DNA of 64,000 nt from Fragilariopsis cylindrus CCMP1102. Lineage: Eukaryota; Bacillariophyta; Bacillariophyceae; Bacillariales; Bacillariaceae. The notes beneath the pieces were generated by a model that was not told the DNA's origin, ran no database searches, and saw only the letters and a list, made by a program, of their open reading frames with translations. Shown here one piece after another: positions 21,301 through 31,152 of this stretch (position 1 is the stretch's first letter; each line of letters begins with the position of its first letter). The stretch spans positions 1 to 64,000 of the forward strand of contig FMBT01000400.1 in the NCBI GenBank assembly GCA_900095095.1, in the 5' to 3' direction. The translations under genes and the position numbers were made by a program.

Positions 21301-21739
21301 TGATGCATCATTACGATTAGGTCATTCCAAGGAAAAGATCGATATCAATGAGACGACCGCTTTGATTAGAACAACGCGTACCTCTATTGATGATGAGACG
21401 ACCACTTTGATTATAACTATTCAAAATGGGGAGAAGAATAATCAATTGGATTATGACATGGTAACAGTATTGATATATGATCAAGCTATCTCGATAATAC
21501 CAGTACAATTGTGTTTGTGTATTCTTTTGATTGTTACACTGAGATTGTTAAGCCAATCAATGGGGAGTGTTAAAATCCACAAAGCCCAAGTGAAACGTGC
21601 TAGCCAATTGAATCAAGCTAGTCAAATGCGCGCACGTTTGGAATCTGGACTAGTGAATCAAACCAGTCATGAGTCATTTGGGTTCGCACATCCCTTATTT
21701 GGGTCATTTTTCTACGTAAGGAGCCGAATACCACTGTAA
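18329..21739 (+). CDS. Long repetitive reading frame inside the LTR element
   Basis: A 1,136-codon frame occupies almost all of the internal region and continues through the purine tract into the right LTR, which would supply its last ~57 residues. It is rich in Asn, Asp, Ile and Thr and built from diverged modules: one with the core TIATMQLVVL followed by xQD (at least seven versions), one with ILIFLFRLVYRVD (at least five), and nearly identical copies of LDRNKILNGEYYFVLS. It lacks any recognised gag or pol motif. It could be a true protein, or a by-product of amplification of a 3-periodic repeat; the long open frame favours some past coding constraint. Upstream, 17985-18066 holds two tandem copies of a ~47-bp unit (core ACTGTAGCTATTTGCTACTC). 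Confidence 0.5.
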   Translation: MVTSTDNDDNATRNSSNHEVVMIHYTPSRPPPLPEPPPWFHFDASIDGDSISILIFLFRLVYRVDRKYCVHDQIIGTFDGNNYDNNTIAITQQVVLYCYQDKNVWYDNNSNIHLTEDNGNFSMLARQKNNDVDTTSIANTQSALYQAKCKIIRPFYLMYDNDNDDDIHVTHDERMKYDDNTSTTIATMQLVVVLNQHASNETRGDNGGNDTLNINVLVVLFQIKYKRNWPTITINGELNWLFRSAYRIDRMYQIDKILSLIVLLPQPGPPQVQVMNKLLLLLLQVQVMIQVMYQNDTLFRTIYQGIDHATGIFEYVLSSDDDSDTSIDGDLISILIFLFRLVYRPWFHSNTSIYGELILSATTVQRTLSNNIPISLFRLAYRVDITFRIDTIDDTITGDINMYSNYFPDENSIILFDDMKVNNNDDGNDTSKDNNRDKDDTIIMSQIVVLCQDVHEDQNTIATMQLVVFHLAVHDNNNDNIASMQLLFPHQDNNVLPSDDRYEYATTSTEDDRNKILYGGYYLVDNTKLSTSINGEKYTGQSKYKDDHIKCPVITTEEITTEEITTENSISNDNTTEDLIIISSLDRNKILNGEYYFVLSTDALTNTTEELANPTEDLITIISSLDRNKILNGEYYFVLSKDALTNNIGDQNGSIMAMIDILLYQDVHDDRCGYSTTTIVTIAIIQLVLYQDKYVVQNIDSILIHPLDFIKNNGNRWYNNHPFDFIKNNGNRWYNNNNNNNDIIDSTLIHSFDFIKDDGYFSTSINGEKYISKYTSQSKYKDNYIKCQAPANATAARIRRMKLTPTTEDSSSTDNFPYRMKLTATTEDSSSTNNKTEDTDSMNRTENLIDSLDMDTTKDMDTIKDINIKTYMIKESISSKEDKNNLYNDSRKNGEEKRLEEKYQSRALRSEGQYKDEVYNAEEGMFQEPWIKNNDYDNNNIMLNDNDYCNSTMRENGEQTTCYSNQDSYMIQFCHNVIAIDSKDDGDMIATDASLRLGHSKEKIDINETTALIRTTRTSIDDETTTLIITIQNGEKNNQLDYDMVTVLIYDQAISIIPVQLCLCILLIVTLRLLSQSMGSVKIHKAQVKRASQLNQASQMRARLESGLVNQTSHESFGFAHPLFGSFFYVRSRIPL

Positions 21740-22111
21740 AGAACTGCCCAAAGCGCAGATGTACCTACAGTACAGCAAGAGATCTCAAACAAGAGAAGAG
21801 TTATCTGATGATTTGTAATAACCATAGACTAAATAAACAAGTGTGTTAATAACAACTTTTGCGTTTGAACATCATCGTTAGTATCGTACGACGTTACTAT
21901 AGATATATCTACAGAAAGTTACGCCATTCTTCTAGGGAAGTTTCGCTGACAAGAAGGGGTTAGATATCCTGGTAGAACAACCGTGAGTAGTCTTTCAATA
22001 TAAGGGTCAAGAGTATCAACCCTTCCAGCTTTAATAGAATCTTACAAGACCGAAGAGTAAGACTATTATAATCCTGTTTCACCAATCATCGATTGTCTGT
22101 GAAACGTACTA
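21568..22111 (+). repeat. Right LTR, 544 bp
   Basis: Identical by eye to 17258-17801. It follows the purine tract AATGGGGAG and is followed by the GTTTG target duplication. Confidence 0.93.
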
Positions 22112-23633
22112 GTTTGCCTCCTACCATCCCTGGTGGTTCATCATCACTTGACTAAAGTAATTCTGATTGGTATCATTTTTGTCTCACATATTCTCCAGTG
22201 GACAACTTTGAATAATAAGACAGATAATAACTTCTTCTTAGGTTCTAGAACCAGCATGGTGCACCAAAAATGCCACCCAGTCATCCATCCCATACCCATA
22301 GGGGATAAACCAAGGGTTATGATCCCTCATACTTACCTTATTCTTGCCTCCAGAACACAAATATTGCATTTTGGCCAACATGTCATATATTTCCATGCCC
22401 AAAAGTATGTATCATTCAGAAATAGGCTGCCACAACTTCAAAAAAAGGAATTTGGACCATGGTTTGAACAACCAGATACCTTCCATATATGCATATTGTC
22501 AAAATACACCAACAATACTTGGAACATTTGCCATATTGGTGGTGGGGTGGGGTGGGGTGGTGAATAATAGAATAGGCATAAAATAGCCCAACATGCATAT
22601 ATTGCAGAAATATTTGAGATTTTACCCTGCAGTGCCCGCCCATACCAGGTATGCTGAGTCCCAAATAAAATAGCTAGGTAGGTATCAACCTAACTCATAC
22701 AGGTTTTGGATCATAGATCATTGCTGGAGGGTACCATACATATATGTGGGGTGTCACGGGTCAACACCCACTGTTATGCTACAGTATTAAAACACACAAT
22801 TTCTCTAAGTGCCAAGCAAGTAAGTGCGCGTGTAATTTAAGATTGTATTATGGAGCTCAACATTATACCTCTATGGGTACAAGGTACAGCTATTTTGCTT
22901 AATTAAGGCTGCAGGGAGGTTAGGAAGGTGCCAGTCAGGTTGTGCTATCGACTTATATATGATATATAATATATATTCTTACTTTGTTTGCTTTCAGTAC
23001 GTACGTACGTCCTCCGTCCCTTCCTTTCTCTTCTCGTCTTCTCATGTTGAATGTAATGTGTTCTTGCTATTGTTGGTGCGTCGTTCTTGTTTTCCTTTTC
23101 TTGGGTTCACGATTGGCGCCACCACACTAACACACAACACAGTGACCGTAACAAAACACATCAGTGCTCCTCTGTAGATTTGAATTATTATTACTGTATT
23201 GACGAGGAGCATTTTCAAGAAAACAAGAATACACAACACACCAGTATCAACAAAGATCTCCTCCTGTTGTTTTCTCGAGCATACTATACTACTTCAGTAG
23301 TACAATACCGTAAGTCAAGTCGAGTCAAGTCAAGTCAAGTCAAGTCAAAAGGAACAACAAAACTAAATTGTACTTGTACTGGTATTTGTACCGACATAGC
23401 ACAGTGTGCGGGAGAGTATCGATCGATCAAATCAAATCAAATCAAATCGAAACGAAAGGGCATAGACGGGCAACGCAACGCAACGCAACTCAACTCAACG
23501 CAACTCAACTCAACGAAACGAAAAGCAACTCAACGCAACTCAACGCAACCCATTCATCTCCAACTTAATCAAATCACTGACAAGGTTATATCAAGTTAAA
23601 TCTCAAATCTCAAATCAAAATCAAAATATCATC
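22112..23633 (+). other. Intergenic region upstream of LTN1
   Basis: The left part continues the tandem-repeat locus cut by the LTR element. An open frame at 22133-22567 has no recognisable domain and is not called. Nearer the LTN1 start there are an (AT)-rich stretch near 22955-22975, a GTAC run near 22999, and a chain of 5-base tandem repeats: AGTCA at about 23313-23346, AAATC at about 23426-23450 and CAACG/CAACT at about 23471-23550. These lie in the probable 5' leader or core promoter of LTN1. Confidence 0.6.
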
Positions 23634-26600
23634 ATGGGAAATGGTGAGAAACGGAAAGGTCGTTTAAATAAGACAGGAACTACAGGTAGTGGTGGTGGTG
23701 GTGTTTCATCTTCATCGGATACGTCATTCATTGGTTTTGGTGCCTTCGCCGCAACTGCTACTACTACTACTACTACTAGTTCATCGCCTTTATCATCACT
23801 GCCAGGAGTAACGACAACGACTTCGACAACTTCGAATTCGGCCACCAATAATTTTTTGTCACCGGTCTATATAGGAAATGATGCAATTTTATCGGTATTA
23901 TTTCCAAAAATTGGTCAAAAACGTGATTCCAAAACAAAAAGTACTGCATTGAATGATTTAAAAGACTTTTTGAAAAATAGTGACAGAAATAAAAAGATCA
24001 AAGCAGAAGCATTAAGTCATTTCCTTTACCTGTATAAAACAAAATTAGCGTATGATAATTCCTCGAAAGTACGTGCAGTATGTATTCAAATATGTACTGT
24101 TGTATCCAAGGTGATACCAAAAGCATGGAATAATTTAGTAGTAAATGTATCAAATGTCTCATCGGTGGGAGCATCAGAGAATGATAATGTCGAAATTCTT
24201 GGTATGATAATATGTGCAATTGCTGATCCATCATTAGATGTACGTACCGCATCCATTGCATTTATAACTGAAGCCTCCTCAAAAGAAGAAAAGGAAGAAG
24301 AAATACAACTACAAAAACAAGCCTCAGCATATAATAATGGTATATGGAGGTATTCCAAACGTATCTTATCCTATAATACATCCGTTGATATGTATCAAGA
24401 TTTATTTCAAAAGAAAAGTATTGGTGGTAATAGTAAGAGTGGTAATAGTAATGGTGGAAATGGTGGTGGTTCGAAACCACCAATAAAATTATCATTATCA
24501 GAAGATCAAAAAGAAGAGTTAGAAGAACGATATGAACGTATTGTTGGTACAACTATGGAAGGATTACGATTGTATTTACTACGATTGTCGGAATCATCAT
24601 CTGAATCATCATCTGTATCAAAATCAAAATATGAATCTCAATCAGACGACGACGATAGTGGTACTGGTAGTGGTAGTGGTATCATCATGAATACTATAAA
24701 TCCAGTTTCTGTCAAATATTTATGGAAAACATTTGGTAGTCATAAAGCTGCATTACGTCGACAAACATATACCTTACTATCCACTGTCTGTAGTATGACT
24801 ACTAGTAGTAATAGTTCGACATCATCATCATCACTTCTTTTACCTAACAAACATCAGCTAATTGATTGTGATAAAATGTGTAAATTATTAACACAATCCA
24901 TTAATTCCGAAAAGGAATCCATTAATATTGGTATCCTACTAAAGACTTTATTAGCTTTTTTGATATCATTTTATAAAACAAAAGAAGAAAAATCTCAAAT
25001 AATGATGAAGTATTTTTATAAACCATTATCCAAGCTATTCAAAAAAGGTGGTTATAATGCCTCCCCTGCATTATTATGGACACCCACAATACTTCCTTTA
25101 GTTGCCTTATTACCATCTGATTCCTGTTCAGCAGTAGATGGTGAAATACCACCAAGAATTGATCTGTTAACAAATGTATGGGAAGGTAAAAATTATGGTG
25201 TGGTGAGTGTTGTGGATAATTATGAAATTATACGTGCTGTGGCAGAAACATCTGCTTTTTTACTAGCAGCAAAAGATGTGGAGGACAATGATCAAGATAA
25301 TGAGAATGATCCAGGTATAAAAATAAGCAATGAATTTGATACAATAGTAGCCCTATGTTGGATGAATTCATTACGTAGTTATTTATCATTTGGATCATCA
25401 ACATCAAGTTCTATTAAACCTGCTATTAAAAAAGCACATAATGAATTAGGTAAAACACTTGGACAAGGTTGGGTACAATTAGATCGTGCATCATCGAATA
25501 GCACTAGTAAAATTTATGATATACGTGATTGGTTTTGGAATGACGAATTATCAAACGTCATTGGACAAGATCAAGATAAAGGAGGAAAAGGAAACACCAA
25601 CATCAATAGCAACAATAATTTGACTATACTGTTACAAGAAGTTATTCATTGTTATTCACAACAGATAATTCGATCATCATCATCATCATCATCATCGTCA
25701 ACTACCAGTACCAATGCTACTGCTACTGCTACTGTCACTACTACTTTATGGCAACAGCAGCAACAGCAACCGAAGCAACCACGATTATTGTATGCAACAC
25801 CAACTTTAGGAAAGAAATTTCTTGATCTTGTCGAACAGCAGCAAAAACAACAACAATCGAACAAAAGCAACGATGTCATCAAAGCATCACCATCACCATC
25901 ACCACAACAAGATGTATATAAATTATGGATTGTTATATTAAAATTAATTCCATCTTATAAAATATTTGATGCTAACAATAACAATAATAATAACAATAAC
26001 AATAACAATAACAATAACAATAACAATAATGACGACCAAAAATTGAATTTGAATTTGGATTTGAATGAATTTGTTATGAAACATCTTTTGACATGGATTT
26101 TATTCCATACAAGTACAACATTGTCATCATCATCAGGTGATAATAATTGGATGGATAAAGATTTAGCAGTATTAGATGTTATTCTATTACATCATTTATC
26201 ATTACAATTACCAGCAGTAGTAGTAGTAATTGAAGATAACAATAATGACAATATTGAAGAGGAAGCTACTACTAGTGATGGGGAGGATGATCAATCATTA
26301 TTCCAAAAATGGTGGAATCTTATATTACGTGAACTCCTATCTGCACAACCAGATTTAGAAATATTAATAAATTGTATCGGATATTTGTATAATAATAATA
26401 ATAATAAATCAGGATCAGGATCAGGATCAAAAGGAAGAGCGGTATCAGCATTATCATTATTATCATCATCAGATCTAGATTCAAATCCAGATGACATCAC
26501 CGCCACTACTAGTTTTTCCGATTTTTGTATTGATGTTGCACGGAATGCTATTGCGGTACACGCTGCTACTACTACTACGACCAGTTCTGGGAACAGTCAC

Positions 26601-29600
26601 ATCCACAACGATGACGACGACGATGACAATTATCATAAGTCTAGTCAATTTTTACAAGCTTGTGTTGGAATATCGGACATTATTAATAATGATGATGAGC
26701 CTCTCATTGAACAAAGTGTTATTAATGAATGGATAAATTGTGCCTGTGTTCATTCTGAAGTTCCTGCTTCTGCTGCTGATGGCGGCGGGGGAGATACTGT
26801 CGCCAAAAAGATCAACAACGCCAACAACAACGATAATCCCGTCTTGGATACTTTAGTTGTAATGATTCTTCGTGGTAATAAGCTTCTAGAACAACACGAA
26901 CAACGGCAGCGTGTATTACTACAATCGTGGAGACAAGGTGGGCGTTTATGGGATGAAAATATTATCCCGTGGTTACTACACAACAATGCAAACGAACGGT
27001 ACTCTCTTATTTATAGTGCTAGTATCGAATCGAAGAAAAACATAAGTGTACTATTGTCATTGTCATCGTCATCGTCATTGTCAACCCCTGATGATAATCA
27101 TAATTCGATTGTTGAAATAGCGTCCATCTGGACCGATTGTGCTCATCGACTACTTCAACTTTGTCGTAATGATGATGATGATAATGACGTTGATTCCGTT
27201 TATGATGGTCCTCTTCTTCCTCTTCCATCATTAAGTATTATTGGATTAGGTGATATTTCATTGTGGGAAGGAGGCGAAGAATACAAACAGCAACAACAGC
27301 AACAACGAGATGATTCACTATGTTTTTGTCTTCTGCAATTGATTCGACGTATGGATTCAGTATCTAATCGTCGATGGGAATTATTTGTTAATTCATCGGC
27401 GTCGCCGGAGACGATGGTTGGTGAGAATGATAATGATAATGATTGTTATACTTTAAATCTATTCGTTACTGTACTGATTAATTTATCAAATGGTAAAAGC
27501 AATAATAATTTATCACATACCGATGCAGCACTCGTTGTGCTTGAATCAGATTTAGCACGACGACGTCAAGATATGTCCGCAATACTATTAGATGATATTT
27601 TGTTTACTCGTAACTTTGATAATAAACTAAAATTGGATACTATAACTTGTTGCATATCAAATCTTTCATCACGATTGACAAAATCGAAGGGGAAGAAGAT
27701 ATGTCAAAGCGTTGCCGTTTTATCACAATTAATACAAGCACGATTTGTCAAATCCTTGCGCCCGTCGTTCACCTCAACCACTGCCACTGGCGTGACGACG
27801 ATGACCACGGCAACGTCGAAGGGACTGGATCCTTCCGATGTTCAAGTTGGAGATAAGATATGGTATATAACGGATGGGAACAAACCAACGATACAAGAAT
27901 CATGTGTCATTGTTAAGATTCATAAAGATTTGCCTCAAGAAGTTTACTTTACAATTCGAATGAATCGTAATGGAATTGAACAAGAACGGCAAACGTTAGG
28001 CGAACGACTTCGTATAGTTCGTTCGCCCTCGCCGACGGTTGTTACAGATAATGACGATGCTGCCACAAAAATGACAAGCACTATCACTTTGGACGACAAA
28101 CATAACGACGAGAAATTGACTGTAGCTGTCGATGAGATTTGCGATGATGAAAGAAAGGAGAGAGAGCATATCACAGAACAAATCATTGCCAAACTAATAA
28201 AACCGATCATCGATGATGACTTAATGGACTCCTGTTATTACGAATTGTACAATATCGTCATTACACAATGTGGATTACTTGAAAATCGACGAGGTATTGG
28301 CAGTCTTCATTACTTTGTTGTTCAGCAACTAATGAAATTGCAACAGACATTATTGACCACTCTATCCTCCGCTGCTGATGCTGATGCTGATACCGCCAAG
28401 GATACTACCAACAATACAACCATTGTGGTTGCTCCTGCTTTATGGCGCGTTGCATACGCACTTGGATTCGGTATGAATGTACCTGCATCTATGTGGGCTA
28501 TCCAATTAGTAGGAATTGATTCTGCAGCATCAGACTCTATACGAGCTCTTTTGGCATACGAAGACTACAACGATGGAGAGGGAGATGGTACAACTACAAC
28601 GAAGGACATTGATTGTGCTATGACTGCATGGTTATCGGTCTGCACCCCTGCGTGTATTGAAGATCATCAACTTCGAAATCAATCGTTTTCTCTTTTATTT
28701 CAACTAGCTGGTAGATTATTTGATCAGAATGAAGACGATGTCGTCATCAGCAAAGATGAGGTTGAAAGTGATGGATTCGCTTCAAATCATTATATCGCCT
28801 TGAGAGCTATCGAAGTGGGACAGGCCGAAAGCCACAAGTTTAAACAAGGTCTATCAATATTGCAGGATAGCGAAACCGAAGCAGTAACAGAATTGATCAA
28901 GGCTTTTTCAACACAATGGAAGAGCAGCAACACGAAAGAATTAAACTCCTCTGATACTGCATTTACCTGGAACACTCTCCCTGTATTCCATTATATTATG
29001 AAGAATACGCTACGCGAAAGGCCAAATTTGATGGCAATTGCGAGCCGTCAATGCATGGATGCATTAGCAACGTGTCTATACGATCCACAGAAGCAATACT
29101 ATGCGATGATGATACTACAGACTTTTGCTGAAGCGGGTCGACCCCTCTTTCATGTTGGCGATTCTCATGACAACAATGATGATGATCTTATCAATACAAA
29201 AACTCTTGAACGAATCGATATTTGGAGTCAAGATTTGTTGCAAGACGAAGCTGATGAATTGGAAGATGATATTGCTTCCGTTGCGCGATGGGTCTGCAAG
29301 GATTTGATGAATGATATGGAGTCATGGCAAGACGACGACGATGCTGTTGACGACAACATTGTATGCGGTCGTATGCTATCCTGGCTATCCATTCTGTCTC
29401 TGGCTGATGCAGCAACTGTCAAGGACTCTGCCAATCGACTTGCATTTACTTCGTACGTATCAAAATGTGAGGCTATAGATTCAATGCTGAATCTTGCCAT
29501 GATATACTGTAATATTGGTTCAGATCGAAAAGTGAAAATGGACATTGTGATCCCCATGGAAAGTATTCTTCTTCAAGACCACAATGTATCCTCTTCTTCT

Positions 29601-30251
29601 GGTACTTCCTTTTCATTGTCAAAACTTGCTTCTCGTGTAATTTATCGATCTGTTGAAGTATTTCCCACTTTGTCAAAGAACTGGTGGGATTCGTCATGCC
29701 CTACGTATTTAACGCAAATCGTGAGAGAGTTTGTCGAAACTCAGGTATCTCCGGATATTCTTCAACATGCCGTGAAAAGTATCAAGAATACAACTGCGTT
29801 TGGCGAGATGAAAACGTCGGGTAGCTCGGTGAGTCGTGAAGTCACGGCAACTTACGTTCAAGATGACTTCACGCTTAGTGTTATTATTAAGTTACCACTT
29901 TGTTTTCCTTTTCGACGTGCTGAAGTTGATTGTTCGAAAACACTTGGCGTACCCGAAAGTCGTTGGAAACGATGGTCTCTTCAAATCACTCAAATGTTGA
30001 ACAATCAAGGTGGAACGTTAAAGGATGCACTTCTATTATGGAAAGAAAACGTCGACAAGGAATTTGAGGGTATCGAACCTTGTCCAGTTTGCTACTCCGT
30101 CCTTCACGTAAAGTCTCACAAGCTACCCAATATGGAATGTAAAACTTGTCACAATCACTTTCATTCTGATTGTCTCTTTGAGTGGTTCAAAAGTAGCGGA
30201 AAGAGTGCATGTGTTATCTGTCAACAGCCATGGAGTGGAACAAGAATATGA
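23634..30251 (+). CDS. LTN1: Listerin, ribosome-associated quality-control E3 ubiquitin ligase
   Basis: The 2,205-residue intronless protein has a Ser/Thr-rich start, then the conserved Listerin N-terminus (ILSVLFPKIGQKRDSKTK, TALNDLKDFL), long HEAT/ARM-like helical repeats, and a C-terminal RING-variant at about 2148-2203: CPVC, then CKTC, NHFHSDCLFEWF and CVICQQPW. Listerin binds stalled 60S subunits with NEMF and ubiquitinates the trapped nascent chain for degradation by p97 and the proteasome. Length is somewhat above the usual 1,500-1,800, mainly from Asn, Ser and Asp runs (for example about 20 Asn near residue 790). An extra SH3/Tudor-like block at about 1397-1465 begins VGDKIWYIT and ends RQTLGERLRI; I do not know it from yeast or human Listerin. 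The ATG at 23634 is the first in frame after a stop. Confidence 0.95.
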   Translation: MGNGEKRKGRLNKTGTTGSGGGGVSSSSDTSFIGFGAFAATATTTTTTSSSPLSSLPGVTTTTSTTSNSATNNFLSPVYIGNDAILSVLFPKIGQKRDSKTKSTALNDLKDFLKNSDRNKKIKAEALSHFLYLYKTKLAYDNSSKVRAVCIQICTVVSKVIPKAWNNLVVNVSNVSSVGASENDNVEILGMIICAIADPSLDVRTASIAFITEASSKEEKEEEIQLQKQASAYNNGIWRYSKRILSYNTSVDMYQDLFQKKSIGGNSKSGNSNGGNGGGSKPPIKLSLSEDQKEELEERYERIVGTTMEGLRLYLLRLSESSSESSSVSKSKYESQSDDDDSGTGSGSGIIMNTINPVSVKYLWKTFGSHKAALRRQTYTLLSTVCSMTTSSNSSTSSSSLLLPNKHQLIDCDKMCKLLTQSINSEKESINIGILLKTLLAFLISFYKTKEEKSQIMMKYFYKPLSKLFKKGGYNASPALLWTPTILPLVALLPSDSCSAVDGEIPPRIDLLTNVWEGKNYGVVSVVDNYEIIRAVAETSAFLLAAKDVEDNDQDNENDPGIKISNEFDTIVALCWMNSLRSYLSFGSSTSSSIKPAIKKAHNELGKTLGQGWVQLDRASSNSTSKIYDIRDWFWNDELSNVIGQDQDKGGKGNTNINSNNNLTILLQEVIHCYSQQIIRSSSSSSSSSTTSTNATATATVTTTLWQQQQQQPKQPRLLYATPTLGKKFLDLVEQQQKQQQSNKSNDVIKASPSPSPQQDVYKLWIVILKLIPSYKIFDANNNNNNNNNNNNNNNNNNNDDQKLNLNLDLNEFVMKHLLTWILFHTSTTLSSSSGDNNWMDKDLAVLDVILLHHLSLQLPAVVVVIEDNNNDNIEEEATTSDGEDDQSLFQKWWNLILRELLSAQPDLEILINCIGYLYNNNNNKSGSGSGSKGRAVSALSLLSSSDLDSNPDDITATTSFSDFCIDVARNAIAVHAATTTTTSSGNSHIHNDDDDDDNYHKSSQFLQACVGISDIINNDDEPLIEQSVINEWINCACVHSEVPASAADGGGGDTVAKKINNANNNDNPVLDTLVVMILRGNKLLEQHEQRQRVLLQSWRQGGRLWDENIIPWLLHNNANERYSLIYSASIESKKNISVLLSLSSSSSLSTPDDNHNSIVEIASIWTDCAHRLLQLCRNDDDDNDVDSVYDGPLLPLPSLSIIGLGDISLWEGGEEYKQQQQQQRDDSLCFCLLQLIRRMDSVSNRRWELFVNSSASPETMVGENDNDNDCYTLNLFVTVLINLSNGKSNNNLSHTDAALVVLESDLARRRQDMSAILLDDILFTRNFDNKLKLDTITCCISNLSSRLTKSKGKKICQSVAVLSQLIQARFVKSLRPSFTSTTATGVTTMTTATSKGLDPSDVQVGDKIWYITDGNKPTIQESCVIVKIHKDLPQEVYFTIRMNRNGIEQERQTLGERLRIVRSPSPTVVTDNDDAATKMTSTITLDDKHNDEKLTVAVDEICDDERKEREHITEQIIAKLIKPIIDDDLMDSCYYELYNIVITQCGLLENRRGIGSLHYFVVQQLMKLQQTLLTTLSSAADADADTAKDTTNNTTIVVAPALWRVAYALGFGMNVPASMWAIQLVGIDSAASDSIRALLAYEDYNDGEGDGTTTTKDIDCAMTAWLSVCTPACIEDHQLRNQSFSLLFQLAGRLFDQNEDDVVISKDEVESDGFASNHYIALRAIEVGQAESHKFKQGLSILQDSETEAVTELIKAFSTQWKSSNTKELNSSDTAFTWNTLPVFHYIMKNTLRERPNLMAIASRQCMDALATCLYDPQKQYYAMMILQTFAEAGRPLFHVGDSHDNNDDDLINTKTLERIDIWSQDLLQDEADELEDDIASVARWVCKDLMNDMESWQDDDDAVDDNIVCGRMLSWLSILSLADAATVKDSANRLAFTSYVSKCEAIDSMLNLAMIYCNIGSDRKVKMDIVIPMESILLQDHNVSSSSGTSFSLSKLASRVIYRSVEVFPTLSKNWWDSSCPTYLTQIVREFVETQVSPDILQHAVKSIKNTTAFGEMKTSGSSVSREVTATYVQDDFTLSVIIKLPLCFPFRRAEVDCSKTLGVPESRWKRWSLQITQMLNNQGGTLKDALLLWKENVDKEFEGIEPCPVCYSVLHVKSHKLPNMECKTCHNHFHSDCLFEWFKSSGKSACVICQQPWSGTRI

Positions 30252-31152
30252 AAAGGGGTGGAATTGTGAATTGTGAATGGAGAGGTGTCGTTGGCGGCGG
30301 TGAAGCGCTAGTTAGTTCTATATCCTAATTACTTTCACCATCACCACCACCACCACCACTGTGATACAGAGGATATGATGGCGACAAACTCTATGTGTTC
30401 TATGCATATGTTATGATTCGTTATACGATTACAGATAAGATATAGAACAAAAAGCTTTAAAAAATCTAAGAAGTAATGACATATTAGTTATCTCTTTTAT
30501 TAGGGTGCAACGGGCTACCGGAAACTGATTCTTTGTTCTCGGTTTCTTCTTCTTTTGTTTTCGTGTCGTCGTGGATCAAAAATTTATATTTATTTATTTG
30601 AAAAGGTAGGATGATAGATAGATATATGCAAAATCGTAATTTATATTTCATTTCATTTTTTACATTTACAACAACACTGGTGGTGGCGACGCGAATGCTA
30701 ACAACAACAACACCCATGTCATTGACAACAATAGCGTTGATGCTTCGATGTCTGACAATGATCTCAGTGGATTTCATTCTCCTACTAATCTTGCTAACTG
30801 AATCAAGGGTGGTGAGGATGGCGGCTATCAACATGCAGCAACAACAACAACAACTTAAACGTATTAGAAGAATGATGTGTATGCATCATCTCATCCATGA
30901 TTAATAAAATAACTATTTAATAATAATACGTATTTCAGTTATAGGTATTATAGGATATATATATATGTATGTTGATTTATTTTAGAGCTTATGATACTAC
31001 GATTCCTTTTTCATTTTTTTCATACAGTAACTGTCCTGCTACCGGTATGTTGATGGAATAGCATTAGCAACGATGAGCTTGAGCAAGCGGGAAAACGAAG
31101 AGCACAATGCATCAGCAAACTGCAAGTCTATTATTCTGGTTCCACCAGTCTA
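30252..31152. other. Intergenic region, no supported gene
   Basis: Short frames on both strands (about 30484-30904) are low complexity and overlap each other; the plus frame near 30670-30800 reads Asn/Gly/Asp-rich and ends HSPTNLAN. None has a family signature or a convincing start. A CACCAC run lies at about 30341-30360. Confidence 0.5.

Larger units (their letters stand above)
17258..22111 (+). mobile_element. Young non-autonomous LTR retrotransposon, probably Ty1/copia-like, structurally whole
   Basis: Direct terminal repeats of 544 bp (17258-17801 and 21568-22111) bound 3,766 bp of internal DNA. A 5-bp target duplication GTTTG flanks it (17253-17257 and 22112-22116). The LTRs look identical base for base, so insertion is recent. 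A purine tract AATGGGGAG precedes the right LTR. Directly after the left LTR, GATTAACAGTCGCAA is complementary to the anticodon arm of tRNA-Asn(GUU), a half-tRNA type primer site known from copia-like elements. No capsid, protease, integrase or reverse-transcriptase motif is visible; one long reading frame fills the internal region. The element would depend on proteins from a relative elsewhere. Its family is inferred from the primer site and target duplication only. Confidence 0.9.

Noticed and set aside
22133-22567. Open frame of 144 codons after the LTR element
   Set aside because: Ends in a GGGGT microsatellite, has no recognisable motif and lies in the interrupted repeat locus; probably chance.
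23087-23599. Open frame upstream of LTN1
   Set aside because: Its second half is translation of 5-base tandem repeats in the probable 5' leader; no domain.
30484-30904. Overlapping frames on both strands
   Set aside because: Both are low complexity and follow ACA/CAA repeats; neither has a credible start or family.
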